In this document: piece by piece, positions 34,606 to 43,497 of the stretch | How the letters are laid out: every line of letters begins with the position of its first letter | Position numbering within the stretch: position 1 is the first letter of the stretch | Assembly (NCBI RefSeq): GCF_022835695.1 | Contig: NZ_BQUV01000009.1 | Location: 356,064-420,063 of the forward strand | Origin: Bradyrhizobium sp. Ce-3 | Lineage (GTDB): Bacteria; Pseudomonadota; Alphaproteobacteria; Rhizobiales; Xanthobacteraceae | Direction of reading: 5' to 3' | Length of the DNA: 64,000 nt | The notes under the pieces: model-generated | Told to the model about the DNA's origin: nothing | The model's database searches: none | What the model saw: the letters and a program-made list of their open reading frames with translations, nothing else | Program-made: the position numbers and the translations under genes

Positions 34606-36404
34606 TGACCTCGGTCGCAGCCGCTCCGCCCCGAACCGACAGCGGCGCATGGCGCACCGCATTGCCGCACCTCCTGCCGTTCGTCGGCATTCTGGCGGCG
34701 GCGGTGCTGCTGCCGTTCGTCAGCAACGACTATTGGGTGCTGATCGGCACGCGCGCCGCGATCTACTGGGTGCTGGTGTCGGGGCTCAACCTCGTGGTCG
34801 GTTTTGCCGGCCACCTCGCGATCGGCTATGTCGCGCTGCTGACGCTCGGCGCCTACGCGACCAGCGTGCTGGTCGCCGGCAATGTGATGCCGGCGATTCC
34901 GGTGTTCGCCGCCTTGCCGATCGCAGGCCTGATCGGCGCGATCTTCGGCGTCATCGTCGGCCTGCCGGCCTTGCGCCTGCGCACCTTCTACTTCGCGATG
35001 TCGACCTTGGGGTTTGCGACCATCGTGACGCAGATCGCGTTGGCCTGGCAGAGCGTGACCGGGGGCGGCATCGGCATCACCGGCCCCGAATTCCCGGCGC
35101 CGTTCAACACGCCGTGGGGCTTCTACGGGCTCTGCATCGGCTTCGCCGCGTTCACGACCTGGATGAGCGCCAACATCGCGCGCAGCCGCTTCGGCCGTGC
35201 CCTGATCGCGGTGCGCGATGCCGAGGTCGCCGCCGAGGCGAGCGGCATCTCGAAGCCGAACATGCTGATCGCGATCTTCCTGTTCGCCGGTGCGCTGGCG
35301 GCTGTCGCCGGTGGACTGTTCGCGACGCTGCAGACCTACATCACGCCCGATGCGTTCACCTTCGATCTCTCGGTATTGTTTTTCATCGCGATCCTGATCG
35401 GCGGCCGCGGCTCGATCCTCGGGCCGATGCTCGGCACCATCATCCTGACCATCCTGCCGGAGATCGCGGCGCCGCTCGCGGCATGGTCGACCTTCCTCTA
35501 CGCAGTGCTGCTGCTGCTGATCGTGCTGGTGATGCCGGGCGGCATCGCCGCGCTGCTCGATTTCCGCAATCGCCGCCCGCTCGCCAGCAACCGCGCCATC
35601 GTGCCGCGCCCGGCCGCGCTCGCCGACATCGTGCGCCGCCGCGACGGTGGCAAGGCGCTGCAACTGCGCGGCATCGCGCTGAGCTTCGGCAATGTGAAGG
35701 CGATCGACGGCCTCGACCTCGATGTCGCGCCCGGCCAGATCCACGGCCTGATCGGCCCGAACGGCAGCGGCAAGACCACGACGTTGAACGTGATCTCCGG
35801 CTATTACGCCGCCAAGGCCGGCACCATGACGCTCGGCGATGCGAGGTTGCCTGCGGGGCAGCCGGTCAGGCGTGCCGCCGGCGGCATCGCACGCACCTTC
35901 CAGACGCCGCGCGTGATCGGCGAAGCCTCGGTGCTCGAGAACGTCATGATCGGTGGCTCGATCGAGGGCAGGGCGAATTTCGTCGAGGCGATGCTGGCGC
36001 TGCCGCGCAACGGCGCTGACGAGCGCATGCTCGCCGCCAAGGCCCGCGCGCTGCTCGGCGTCGTCGGCCTCGAGGCGCTCGCCGATGTGCGCGCTGATCG
36101 GCTGCAGCACAGCGAGCTGCGCTTCATCGAGATCGCGCGCGCCTTGATGCTCGACCCGGATTTCCTGCTGCTCGACGAGCCCGCGGCGGGCCTCTCCAAC
36201 GACGAGATCGAGCGGCTTGCCAGCCTGATCAAGGCGGTCTGCGCCCGCGGCACCGGTGTGCTGCTGGTCGAGCACCATGCCGATTTGATCTTCGACATCT
36301 GCCACCAGGTCACCGTGCTCAATCTCGGCCGCATCCTGGCGGCGGGAACGCCGGCGGAGATCCGGATCCACAAGGAGGTCGTGAGTGCTTACCTCGGCGG
36401 CTGA
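34605..36404 (+). CDS. Fused LivM permease-LivG ATPase
   Basis: The 599-residue protein has a LivM-like permease (residues about 15-335; VLVSGLNLVVGFAGHLAIGYVAL, loop VAAEASGISKPN) joined to a LivG-like ATPase (about 350-599) with Walker A GPNGSGKTT and Walker B FLLLDEPAAGLS. The signature region reads RLQHSELRFIEIARAL instead of a normal LSGGQ/LxYGQQR, so this ATPase has a degenerate signature. The ATG at 34605 (after GGAGGG) was chosen over the GTG at 34602. The end overlaps LivF by 20 bp. Confidence 0.88.
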   Translation: MTSVAAAPPRTDSGAWRTALPHLLPFVGILAAAVLLPFVSNDYWVLIGTRAAIYWVLVSGLNLVVGFAGHLAIGYVALLTLGAYATSVLVAGNVMPAIPVFAALPIAGLIGAIFGVIVGLPALRLRTFYFAMSTLGFATIVTQIALAWQSVTGGGIGITGPEFPAPFNTPWGFYGLCIGFAAFTTWMSANIARSRFGRALIAVRDAEVAAEASGISKPNMLIAIFLFAGALAAVAGGLFATLQTYITPDAFTFDLSVLFFIAILIGGRGSILGPMLGTIILTILPEIAAPLAAWSTFLYAVLLLLIVLVMPGGIAALLDFRNRRPLASNRAIVPRPAALADIVRRRDGGKALQLRGIALSFGNVKAIDGLDLDVAPGQIHGLIGPNGSGKTTTLNVISGYYAAKAGTMTLGDARLPAGQPVRRAAGGIARTFQTPRVIGEASVLENVMIGGSIEGRANFVEAMLALPRNGADERMLAAKARALLGVVGLEALADVRADRLQHSELRFIEIARALMLDPDFLLLDEPAAGLSNDEIERLASLIKAVCARGTGVLLVEHHADLIFDICHQVTVLNLGRILAAGTPAEIRIHKEVVSAYLGG

Positions 36405-37131
36405 ACCTCTGCTCAGCGTGAGCGCGCTGCAATCCGGCTACGGCAAGATCCGCGTGCTGCACGGCATCGACATGACGATCGCGGCCGGCGAGGTCGTCGC
36501 GCTGCTCGGCCCCAACGGGGCCGGCAAGACCACGCTGCTGCGCGCGATGTCGGGACTGTTGCCGGTCAATGCCGGGCAGGTCCGGTTCGGCGGCCGCGAC
36601 ATGACCAACGCCACGCCGCGCGATGCCGCCCGCGCCGGGCTCGTGCATGTGATCGAGGGACATCGCGTGTTCACGCAGATCTCGGTCACCGACAATCTGC
36701 TGCTCGCCGGTTACGACCTGCCGCGCGCCGAGCGTGCCGTGCGTATCGAGGAGGCGCTGTCATTCTTTCCCGAGATCGCCGAGAAGCGGCATGAGCGCGG
36801 CGGTGCGCTGTCGGGCGGGCAGCAGCAGATGCTGACGGTGGCGCAGGGCCTGGTCCGTCGGCCGCGGCTCTTGATGCTCGATGAGCCGTCCGCAGGACTG
36901 TCGCCGGTGCTGGTCGATCGCGTCCTCAACGTCATCGGCCGGCTGCGCGAGCAGGGAACTTCGGTGCTGCTGGTCGAGCAGTTGCTCGAGAAGGCGCTGG
37001 CCTGCGCCGATCGCGTCTACGCGCTGGTGCAGGGCGCGATCGCGCTGGAGGCTGTGACCGGCGAAAGCGACCTCGCGCACCGGCTCGAGCGCGCCTATTT
37101 CGGCCATGAAAGCCACGCGCTGCAGACTTAG
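36385..37131 (+). CDS. Branched-chain-type ABC ATPase, LivF family
   Basis: The 248-residue ATPase has Walker [10 protein letters not shown], a normal signature LSGGQQQM and Walker B RLLMLDEPSAGLSP. The GTG start at 36385 is preceded by AAGGAGG with a 6-nt gap and lies inside the end of the fused livM-livG gene. It forms the ATPase pair with the LivG part. It is the last gene of the operon that begins with dctP at 28457. Confidence 0.9.
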   Translation: MLTSAAEPLLSVSALQSGYGKIRVLHGIDMTIAAGEVVALLGPNGAGKTTLLRAMSGLLPVNAGQVRFGGRDMTNATPRDAARAGLVHVIEGHRVFTQISVTDNLLLAGYDLPRAERAVRIEEALSFFPEIAEKRHERGGALSGGQQQMLTVAQGLVRRPRLLMLDEPSAGLSPVLVDRVLNVIGRLREQGTSVLLVEQLLEKALACADRVYALVQGAIALEAVTGESDLAHRLERAYFGHESHALQT

Positions 37132-37356
37132 CGGATGCAACTTGTGTACTCAGCGGCCGATTGCCGGCAACTTGTGATCGGGTGCAGCCGAGGCTGCCGT
37201 GATGGCGCAATCTGCACGTGCGTCATAAAATGGCACGACAGCTGCAAGCGGCTTTGCTAAGCTTCGAGGCGGTACCGGATTATAGAGCGTTTTCGCGTTT
37301 GATTTTAAGGCTTGTTGCGGTTGCCTGCCTCTGCAGCTCTCTTCAAGAGGCCTACG

Positions 37357-40300
37357 ATGCAATGTTTGCGTTGCGGTTGTCAGAACAAGGCGACCAATGA
37401 GTATTGCGAAGGGTGCGGGGCCTCTCTCGGAATTGCCTGTGAAGCTTGCGGCCACCTGAACAGAGCGAGCAGCCGCTTTTGCGGAAAGTGCGGTGTTGCG
37501 CTGGCCGCGGCGCTCGACGCGACCCACAGTCAGCCATCGCATGAGCATGCGCTGAGGAGCCTGCACGCCAAGGGCGGCGAGCGTAAGCGCCTCACGATCC
37601 TGTTCGCCGACATCAGCAACTCGACCGGCATCATCGACAGTCTCGGCGATCCCGAGTTGGGCATGCGCCGCCTGCAGCCGGTGCTCGATCTCATGAATGA
37701 GGCGGTGCATCGCTACGGCGGCGTCGTCAACAAGGCCCAGGGCGACGGCGTCATGGCGATGTTCGGCGCCCCGCGGCCGCATGAGGACCACGCCGTTCGC
37801 GGCTGTCTGGCGGCGCTGGCCATGCAAGACGACGTCAAGCGCCTGCATGACATGGACCTGAACATCCGCGTCGGCGTCCACACCGGCGAGGTCGTTTTCC
37901 AGGCCATCGAGCACGGCATCTATCAAACCTACGACGCGGCCGGAGCCAACGTGCACCTCGCCAGTCGGCTGGAGCAGCTTGCCCAGCCCGGGAGCATTCT
38001 GATTTCGCGGGAAACCTACGCGGTCGCGAAGCAATTCGTGGAAGTGGAATCGCTTGGTGAACAGACCATTCGAGGGCTCGCCGCCCCGGTGGAGGTGCTC
38101 AGGCTGAGGGGCCTGCTGCATGCGCCGTCGAGCGGCGTGTTCCGAACCGGAAGACGGCTCAGTCCGCTCACCGGCCGGACCGACGAGTTTGCGGCGCTGA
38201 CCGCCGAGCTCGAGCACACCCGCAAGGGCGATGGCCGGGCGGTCGGCGTCGTCGGCGAAGCCGGCATTGGCAAGAGCCGCCTTTGCTTTGAATTTGCCGA
38301 GAATTGTCGCGGCAGCGGCATCCGTGTCTATGAGGCGCGGGTGCTCGCGCATGGCCGTGCGACACCGTTTCAGCCGGTGCTGGCGCTGCTCCGGGATATC
38401 TTCGGCCTCCGCACCAAGGAAGAGTCGCTGGAGGTCTCGCGCCGCCGTGTGCTCGATCGGTTGGCGGCGATGCCGGTCTCCGATCATCTGGCGCCGGTGT
38501 TGCTGGAGTTCCTCGGCCTGGCCGATCCGCGGCATCCGGCGCCGAAGCTCGATCCCAAGGCCCGCAAGACCCAATTGCTCGATTTCGTCGGCGAGCTGGT
38601 GCGCTCTGCGCCGCGCGACAACGTGACCGTCGTCCTGATCGACGATCTGCACTGGATCGATCCGGCAAGCGAGGAGTTCGTGGAGGCGCTTGCCGACGCG
38701 GTGGTCGGGACCACGACCATGCTGCTGGTCAATTTCAGGGCCGGGCTGACCGCGCCGCTGATGCAGCGATCGCATTACCGGCAGATCAACATGGCCCCGC
38801 TCGGAGCCGCCGAGGCGCAATCGATCTTGCGCGACCATTTCGGTTCCGACCCGTCGCTGGCGCTGCTGAGCAGAAACATCGTCGAGCGCGCGCATGGCAA
38901 TCCGTTCTTCCTGGAAGAGCTGATGAACGCGCTGGTCGAGCGCGGCGACTTCGAGGGCGAGAAGGGTGCCTACCGGCTGAAGGGCGGCATCGACACGATC
39001 CCGCTTCCGACGACCGTGCAAGCGGTGGTGGCGGCGCGCATCGACCGCCTCGACGAACGCGCCAAGCGTGCCCTCGAGGTCGCGTCGGTTGCCGGGCGCG
39101 AGATTTCGCTGCCGGTTCTCGACGCCGTTGCCGGACTGGAGCAGGCCGAATTGCTGGAAGCCGTCGGACATTTGCGGCGCGCAGAGCTGCTCTACGACGT
39201 GCCCCCGTTCGAGCAGCGGCTGATCGCGTTTCGTCATCCGCTGATCCAGGAGGTCGCCTATCTGTCGCTGCTGCACGAACGGCGCCGTGAGCTTCACGCA
39301 GCCGTCGCGCAGTCGATCGAGAAACTGTTCAAGGACCGCGCCGAGGAGCGGGCGTCGCTTCTCGCCTACCATTGGGAGCACGCCGGCGAAGATCTGAAGG
39401 CCGCGCAGCAGCACATGCGCGCGGCGGTCTGGGTCGGCGCCAACGATCCCAGCCAGGCGCTGCGCAGCTGGAAGAAGGTGCGTGAGCTCTTGATGCACCA
39501 GCCGCCGTCGCAAATGACCGACTATCTGAAGATGATGGCCTGCGGTCAGATCGTGAATTTCGGCTGGCGCGAGGGAATTCCGGCCGCGGATGCCCAGGTC
39601 TATTTCGAGGAAGCCCGCGGCCTTGCGCTCGCGATCGGCGATCTGCGCGCCAACACGCTGATCCACGCCGCCTATGGCCGGATCCTGGCCAATGGCGGCT
39701 CGGCGGACGAGTATGTCGACCGGGTGCTGGAAGCCAAGGCGCTCGCCGACACCGGCACCGATACCAGCGTCCAGGTCACGCTGAAGGCCATCCTGTGCCA
39801 TGCGCTGCGGCTCTCCGGTCGGATGTCGGAGGCGCTGCAGATGAACATGGAGGCGGCGGCACGCGCCTCGGAGATCGTCAAGACCGACCGCGAGACGCTC
39901 GGCTTCGACGTCGAGATCTGGCTGACGGCGATGCGCGGGCAAACGCTCGTGATGCTGGGGCGCGGCTCCGAAGCCCGACCGCTGCTCGACCACGTGCTGC
40001 AACTGGATGGCAGCCAGGTCGATGCCATTCACTATGTGATTCCGAGCCTCGCTTATGTCGACCTGGCGTGGTCCGAAGGCGATGTCGGATTGGCCCAGCA
40101 CCATGCCGATCGCGCCTTCGCGCTCGCGATCAAGAGCGGGAATCCGTATCTGCGGGTCTATGCCCAGGCCAGCCGCGGCCTGTCGCATATGGTGGCGGGC
40201 CGGATCACGTCATCGATCGAGGATCTGACCGCCGCGCTCGACTTCGCGCGAACGCGCAGGGCCGGCCTCGAAAACGAAGCGCGGATCCTGGCGGATCTGG

Positions 40301-40596
40301 CCAATGCATATCGGCAGAAGGGTGATGTGGCCGCGGCATTGTCCGCCGTCGACGAGGCCATTGCGGTCGCGGTCGAGCGGCACGCGCGCATTCCGGAATG
40401 CCTTGCCCGATCGGTCCGGGCCGATCTGTTGCTGCGCTCGGGCCGCAGCGACGAGGCCGCGGAGGGAGCCAGGGAGTTGGATTGCGCGACGACGTTGCTT
40501 CACGAGACCGGCGCGAAGATCTTCGCGCCTTTTGTCGCCGCCGCCGGTAAGGCGGTCAAATCGATCCGAAGTTCGAACGAGGCCAACAATATTTGA
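37357..40596 (+). CDS. Zinc-ribbon / class III cyclase / AAA ATPase / TPR signalling protein
   Basis: The 1079-residue cytoplasmic protein starts with two zinc ribbons (CLRCGCQN...CEGCG and CEACGHLN...CGKCG). A class III cyclase domain (residues about 75-240) follows, then an AAA/ATPase domain with Walker A GEAGIGKSR and VVLIDDLHWIDP, and TPR-like repeats to the C-terminus. Both metal Asp (LFADISNSTG and QGDGVMAMFG) are present. The transition-state Asn of the VNxAxRL motif is His (VHLASRLEQ), as seen in this subfamily, so cyclase activity is uncertain. The ATG at 37357 begins the zinc ribbon. The signal sensed is unknown. Confidence 0.85.
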   Translation: MQCLRCGCQNKATNEYCEGCGASLGIACEACGHLNRASSRFCGKCGVALAAALDATHSQPSHEHALRSLHAKGGERKRLTILFADISNSTGIIDSLGDPELGMRRLQPVLDLMNEAVHRYGGVVNKAQGDGVMAMFGAPRPHEDHAVRGCLAALAMQDDVKRLHDMDLNIRVGVHTGEVVFQAIEHGIYQTYDAAGANVHLASRLEQLAQPGSILISRETYAVAKQFVEVESLGEQTIRGLAAPVEVLRLRGLLHAPSSGVFRTGRRLSPLTGRTDEFAALTAELEHTRKGDGRAVGVVGEAGIGKSRLCFEFAENCRGSGIRVYEARVLAHGRATPFQPVLALLRDIFGLRTKEESLEVSRRRVLDRLAAMPVSDHLAPVLLEFLGLADPRHPAPKLDPKARKTQLLDFVGELVRSAPRDNVTVVLIDDLHWIDPASEEFVEALADAVVGTTTMLLVNFRAGLTAPLMQRSHYRQINMAPLGAAEAQSILRDHFGSDPSLALLSRNIVERAHGNPFFLEELMNALVERGDFEGEKGAYRLKGGIDTIPLPTTVQAVVAARIDRLDERAKRALEVASVAGREISLPVLDAVAGLEQAELLEAVGHLRRAELLYDVPPFEQRLIAFRHPLIQEVAYLSLLHERRRELHAAVAQSIEKLFKDRAEERASLLAYHWEHAGEDLKAAQQHMRAAVWVGANDPSQALRSWKKVRELLMHQPPSQMTDYLKMMACGQIVNFGWREGIPAADAQVYFEEARGLALAIGDLRANTLIHAAYGRILANGGSADEYVDRVLEAKALADTGTDTSVQVTLKAILCHALRLSGRMSEALQMNMEAAARASEIVKTDRETLGFDVEIWLTAMRGQTLVMLGRGSEARPLLDHVLQLDGSQVDAIHYVIPSLAYVDLAWSEGDVGLAQHHADRAFALAIKSGNPYLRVYAQASRGLSHMVAGRITSSIEDLTAALDFARTRRAGLENEARILADLANAYRQKGDVAAALSAVDEAIAVAVERHARIPECLARSVRADLLLRSGRSDEAAEGARELDCATTLLHETGAKIFAPFVAAAGKAVKSIRSSNEANNI

Positions 40597-40644
40597 CACA
40601 ATGGAGCGCCTTGATGGGGACGACAACGGCCCCTTGTCGAGGCG

Positions 40645-41346
40645 GTGAAATCTTTAGACCGAGCTGAGCGACGAGCGAATTATTCTGAATCCCCGGATGA
40701 TTTCATGTTGTTCGCGAATACCACCGGCGAACCGGTCAGCGATGCGAGCGCCCGCGCATGCCGCGGCGAGCTGCTTTGCGCCATCCTGTCCGATTTCAGG
40801 CATGCGTTTCCCGATCTGCTGTTCGAGCTCGACGAGGGAAGCGCCACCGTCAATGCCCAGGCCTTCATGCGTCGCAGTCACCGCGTCGTTCGCATCTATG
40901 GCGGATTGGCCTATCACGCGGCGATGAACGCCGACGGCCTGGTCTTTGCCCTGCTTCACGAGGTCGGACATCATCTGTCCAGAGGTGGCCGGCTCGCCGC
41001 AAACGCCGAGCTCGGTTGCGAGTGCGCGGCGGACCGCTGGATCCTCGCCAAGGGCGCCGCCCGGCTGAGAGAGCAGACCGGGCGGACGTTCTCGATTGCG
41101 CGCGCGGTCTCGCGCATCGAGCAATTGACCGAGCCTGTCGCCCGTGGCCGGACGCCCCGCAAGCGCGGTTCAGGCGTGTGTTGGGCCGATCACTGGCCGA
41201 CACGCAAACATATTCTGGTTCGACCGGAAGCCGCGCCGGCTATTCCGCGGTGCTATCTGTCGCAGTTGTTACGTCTGAATCAAATTGCACAAAGGGAGAA
41301 GACAAATGGGTGCGCTACTTCCCGTCGGCAGCGGTCCCGATGCTGA
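40645..41346 (+). CDS. Putative small zinc peptidase with HEVGH motif
   Basis: The protein of up to 233 residues (GTG 40645; ATG 40705 is an in-frame alternative) has HEVGHH (residues 105-110) followed by ECAADRW (Glu 126, Asp 130), the layout of IrrE/ImmA and M48-like zinc peptidases. There is no membrane segment. The C-terminal end overlaps the next gene and looks poorly ordered. It begins 48 bp after the cyclase/AAA gene, on the same strand. The substrate is unknown; a regulatory protein cleaved on a signal is one possibility. Confidence 0.65.
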   Translation: MKSLDRAERRANYSESPDDFMLFANTTGEPVSDASARACRGELLCAILSDFRHAFPDLLFELDEGSATVNAQAFMRRSHRVVRIYGGLAYHAAMNADGLVFALLHEVGHHLSRGGRLAANAELGCECAADRWILAKGAARLREQTGRTFSIARAVSRIEQLTEPVARGRTPRKRGSGVCWADHWPTRKHILVRPEAAPAIPRCYLSQLLRLNQIAQREKTNGCATSRRQRSRC

Positions 41347-41962
41347 AATCGTGGACCGCCTGAACGAGCTCTTCACCGGCAAGGATCTGGCTACTCTCCG
41401 CAAGCACAACAAGAAGGAAAAGCTGTTTGATCCGAGCCACCGATTGCGGCGCGTGGCATTCCGCATCGGTGCCTATCCGAGCAAGGATTACGGGAAGGAC
41501 GACGCCAAGCGGAAATGGTTCTTCTTTCTCCATCATGTGCTGCCTCCGGACACCCAGGATGCGATCAAGCGGATCCTGGGCGATGCGATGACCCGAACCG
41601 CGATCAAGGCGGTGAAGTTCTCGGTCGAGGAAAACAGCGTGGTGACCCATCCGCATCTGTTTCCGAGCAACAATGAGCCGCTCGCGAACTACCTGAATGC
41701 CGCTGGCACGACGTATCTGGTCCATCTGGTCGTGCAAGGGCCGATGGATGACAGCGCCGAAGATCCGCCCGGCGACAACGATCCTGACAACGGGGAACAG
41801 CCGATCACCTGGCCCGAGCTTTCGCTCCGCAGGCCGACGTTCGGGCGGACCAAATCAGGCGGCGGGAAGGGCGCCGGCAAGAAGAAGGTCGCTGGCAAGA
41901 AGAAGGCCGTCAGCAAGAAGAAGGCCGGCAAAAAGGCCGCCAAGCGTCCGCGCAAGCGTTGA
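41306..41962 (+). CDS. Hypothetical protein with a Lys-rich, histone-like tail
   Basis: The 218-residue protein starts at ATG 41306 after AAAGGGAG. Its first 150 residues look globular and contain no domain I recognise (KKEKLFDPSHRLRRVAFRIG, KWFFFLHHVLPPDTQD). After an acidic linker comes a C-terminal tail of KKK and AKK repeats (GKKKVAGKKKAVSKKK), like histone H1 and rhizobial nucleoid proteins. Such tails bind nucleic acid without specificity. It overlaps the end of the HEVGH peptidase gene by 41 bp in another frame, so the two are probably co-expressed. Confidence 0.65.
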   Translation: MGALLPVGSGPDAEIVDRLNELFTGKDLATLRKHNKKEKLFDPSHRLRRVAFRIGAYPSKDYGKDDAKRKWFFFLHHVLPPDTQDAIKRILGDAMTRTAIKAVKFSVEENSVVTHPHLFPSNNEPLANYLNAAGTTYLVHLVVQGPMDDSAEDPPGDNDPDNGEQPITWPELSLRRPTFGRTKSGGGKGAGKKKVAGKKKAVSKKKAGKKAAKRPRKR

Positions 41963-42148
41963 CGAGGGGATCGTAGCGGTCGATTGTGGCGGCGAGGGTC
42001 GACGGATGCGTCGACCCTTCTGTCTCCAGGTCGTCTGTCCCCAGATTGTCGCGACATGTCGCCGTGACATCCGGCTGGTGGCAGCGCCTGCTGCCGGCCG
42101 CCCAAAGTCCGCTACGGTGCCGTTGCAGCCTGTTCCGTTGCGGAAAGA

Positions 42149-43453
42149 ATGCTGCGCCCGATGCGTTTCCCCTTTTTCTACGGCTGGATCATCGTCGCGG
42201 TGACCTTCGTCACCATGGCGATCGGCGTCAACGCACGGACGGCGTTCTCGCTGTTCTATCCGCCGATCATCTCCGAATTCGGCTGGGAGCGCGGCGTCAC
42301 CGCGGGCGCATTCTCGTTCGGCTTCGTCGCCTCGGCGATCGCGAGCCCGATGATCGGCCGGCTGATGGACCGCAGCGGGCCGCGCGCGGTGATGGAGCTT
42401 GGCGTGTTGCTGATGGGCTCCGGCCTGCTGCTGGCGCCGTTGACCACGCAACCCTGGCATCTCTATCTGACGATCGGCGTGCTGGTCGGCTCGGGCAGCG
42501 TCTGCCTCGGCTATTCCGGGCAATCGCTGTTCGTGCCGAACTGGTTCATCCGCCGCCGCGGACTTGCAATCGGGCTCGCCTTCGCCGGCGTCGGCATCGG
42601 CTCGGTGACGTTGCTGCCTTGGGTCCAGCATATGATCGAGCACACCGGCTGGCGCACCGCCTGCACCGCCATGGGCATCGTGGTGCTGGTCGTGCTGGCG
42701 CCGATCAATCTGCTGCTGCACAAGCGGCCGGAGGACATCGGCCTGCAGCCTGACGGCGATGCCGCGCCGACGGCGACGTCGGCGAGGCCGGCATCGAACA
42801 TCGTCGACCCCGTGTGGGCCGGCACCGACTGGACGCTGTCGCGTGCGCTGCGCACCGGGCGGTTCTGGTGGATCGCGATCGGGTATTTCTGCGGCCTGTA
42901 CATCTGGTACGCGGTGCAGGTGCATCAGACCAAATTCCTGCTCGACATCGGCTTCAGCTCCAATGTCGGGGTCTGGGCGCTTGGTGTCGTCAGCCTGCTC
43001 GGCATTCCCGGTCAGATCTGGCTCGGGCATCTCTCGGATCGCATCGGCCGTGAATGGGTATGGGCGATCTCCTGCTTCGGCTTCGTGATCTGCTTCGCAG
43101 CGCTCGCCGCCCTGAAATGCTGGCCGAGCATGGCGCTGATCTATCTTATGGTGTTCACCCAAGGGGCGCTCGGGTACGGCCTGACATCCGTGATGGGCCC
43201 GGTGGTGCTCGAGATATTCCAGGGCAAGCATTACGGCAGCATTTTCGGCACCGTGATGCTCGCCGCGCTTGCCGGCGGCGCTGCCGGCCCCTGGATCACG
43301 GGCCAGCTCTACGACCTCTCGGGTAGCTACACGAGCGCGTTCCTGCTCGGGATCGCCGTCAGCCTGCTGTCGGCGTTCGCGATCTGGCAGGCGTCGCCGC
43401 GCAAGGTCCGCGCGGTCGCCGGACAAATGCACAAGGCCGCCAGCGCGGCCTGA
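42149..43453 (+). CDS. MFS transporter (monocarboxylate/oxalate-formate-like group)
   Basis: The 434-residue protein has 12 predicted helices in two halves, with the short loop motif GRLMDRSGPRAVMELG after helix 2 and GHLSDRIGREWVW in the second half. The N-terminus (FFYGWIIVAVTFVTMAIGVNARTAFSLFYPPI) is that of the OFA/monocarboxylate group of MFS carriers. It likely carries a small organic anion; the substrate is unknown. It converges with the TetR gene at 43495, with a repeat between. Confidence 0.87.
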   Translation: MLRPMRFPFFYGWIIVAVTFVTMAIGVNARTAFSLFYPPIISEFGWERGVTAGAFSFGFVASAIASPMIGRLMDRSGPRAVMELGVLLMGSGLLLAPLTTQPWHLYLTIGVLVGSGSVCLGYSGQSLFVPNWFIRRRGLAIGLAFAGVGIGSVTLLPWVQHMIEHTGWRTACTAMGIVVLVVLAPINLLLHKRPEDIGLQPDGDAAPTATSARPASNIVDPVWAGTDWTLSRALRTGRFWWIAIGYFCGLYIWYAVQVHQTKFLLDIGFSSNVGVWALGVVSLLGIPGQIWLGHLSDRIGREWVWAISCFGFVICFAALAALKCWPSMALIYLMVFTQGALGYGLTSVMGPVVLEIFQGKHYGSIFGTVMLAALAGGAAGPWITGQLYDLSGSYTSAFLLGIAVSLLSAFAIWQASPRKVRAVAGQMHKAASAA

Positions 43454-43460
43454 GGCTGGA

Positions 43461-43497
43461 ACGCGAACCGGTCGCCGCTTCGCTCGAAAACGCTCTA
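43461..43497. repeat. GAAAACG-family repeat
   Basis: The segment from GCGAACCGG to CTCGAAAACGCTCTA matches the ends of the element at 5930-5995. A partial match (TAGAGCGTTTTCGCG) occurs upstream of the gene at 37357. It lies between converging genes and may help end transcription. Confidence 0.45.

Noticed and set aside
34398-36371. Minus-strand open frame of 657 codons
   Set aside because: It is antisense to the fused livM-livG gene and is rich in Asp, Arg, Gln and His with no domain.
37150-40188. Minus-strand open frame of 1012 codons
   Set aside because: It is fully antisense to the zinc-ribbon/cyclase/AAA gene, which has clear motifs; long antisense frames are expected at this GC content.
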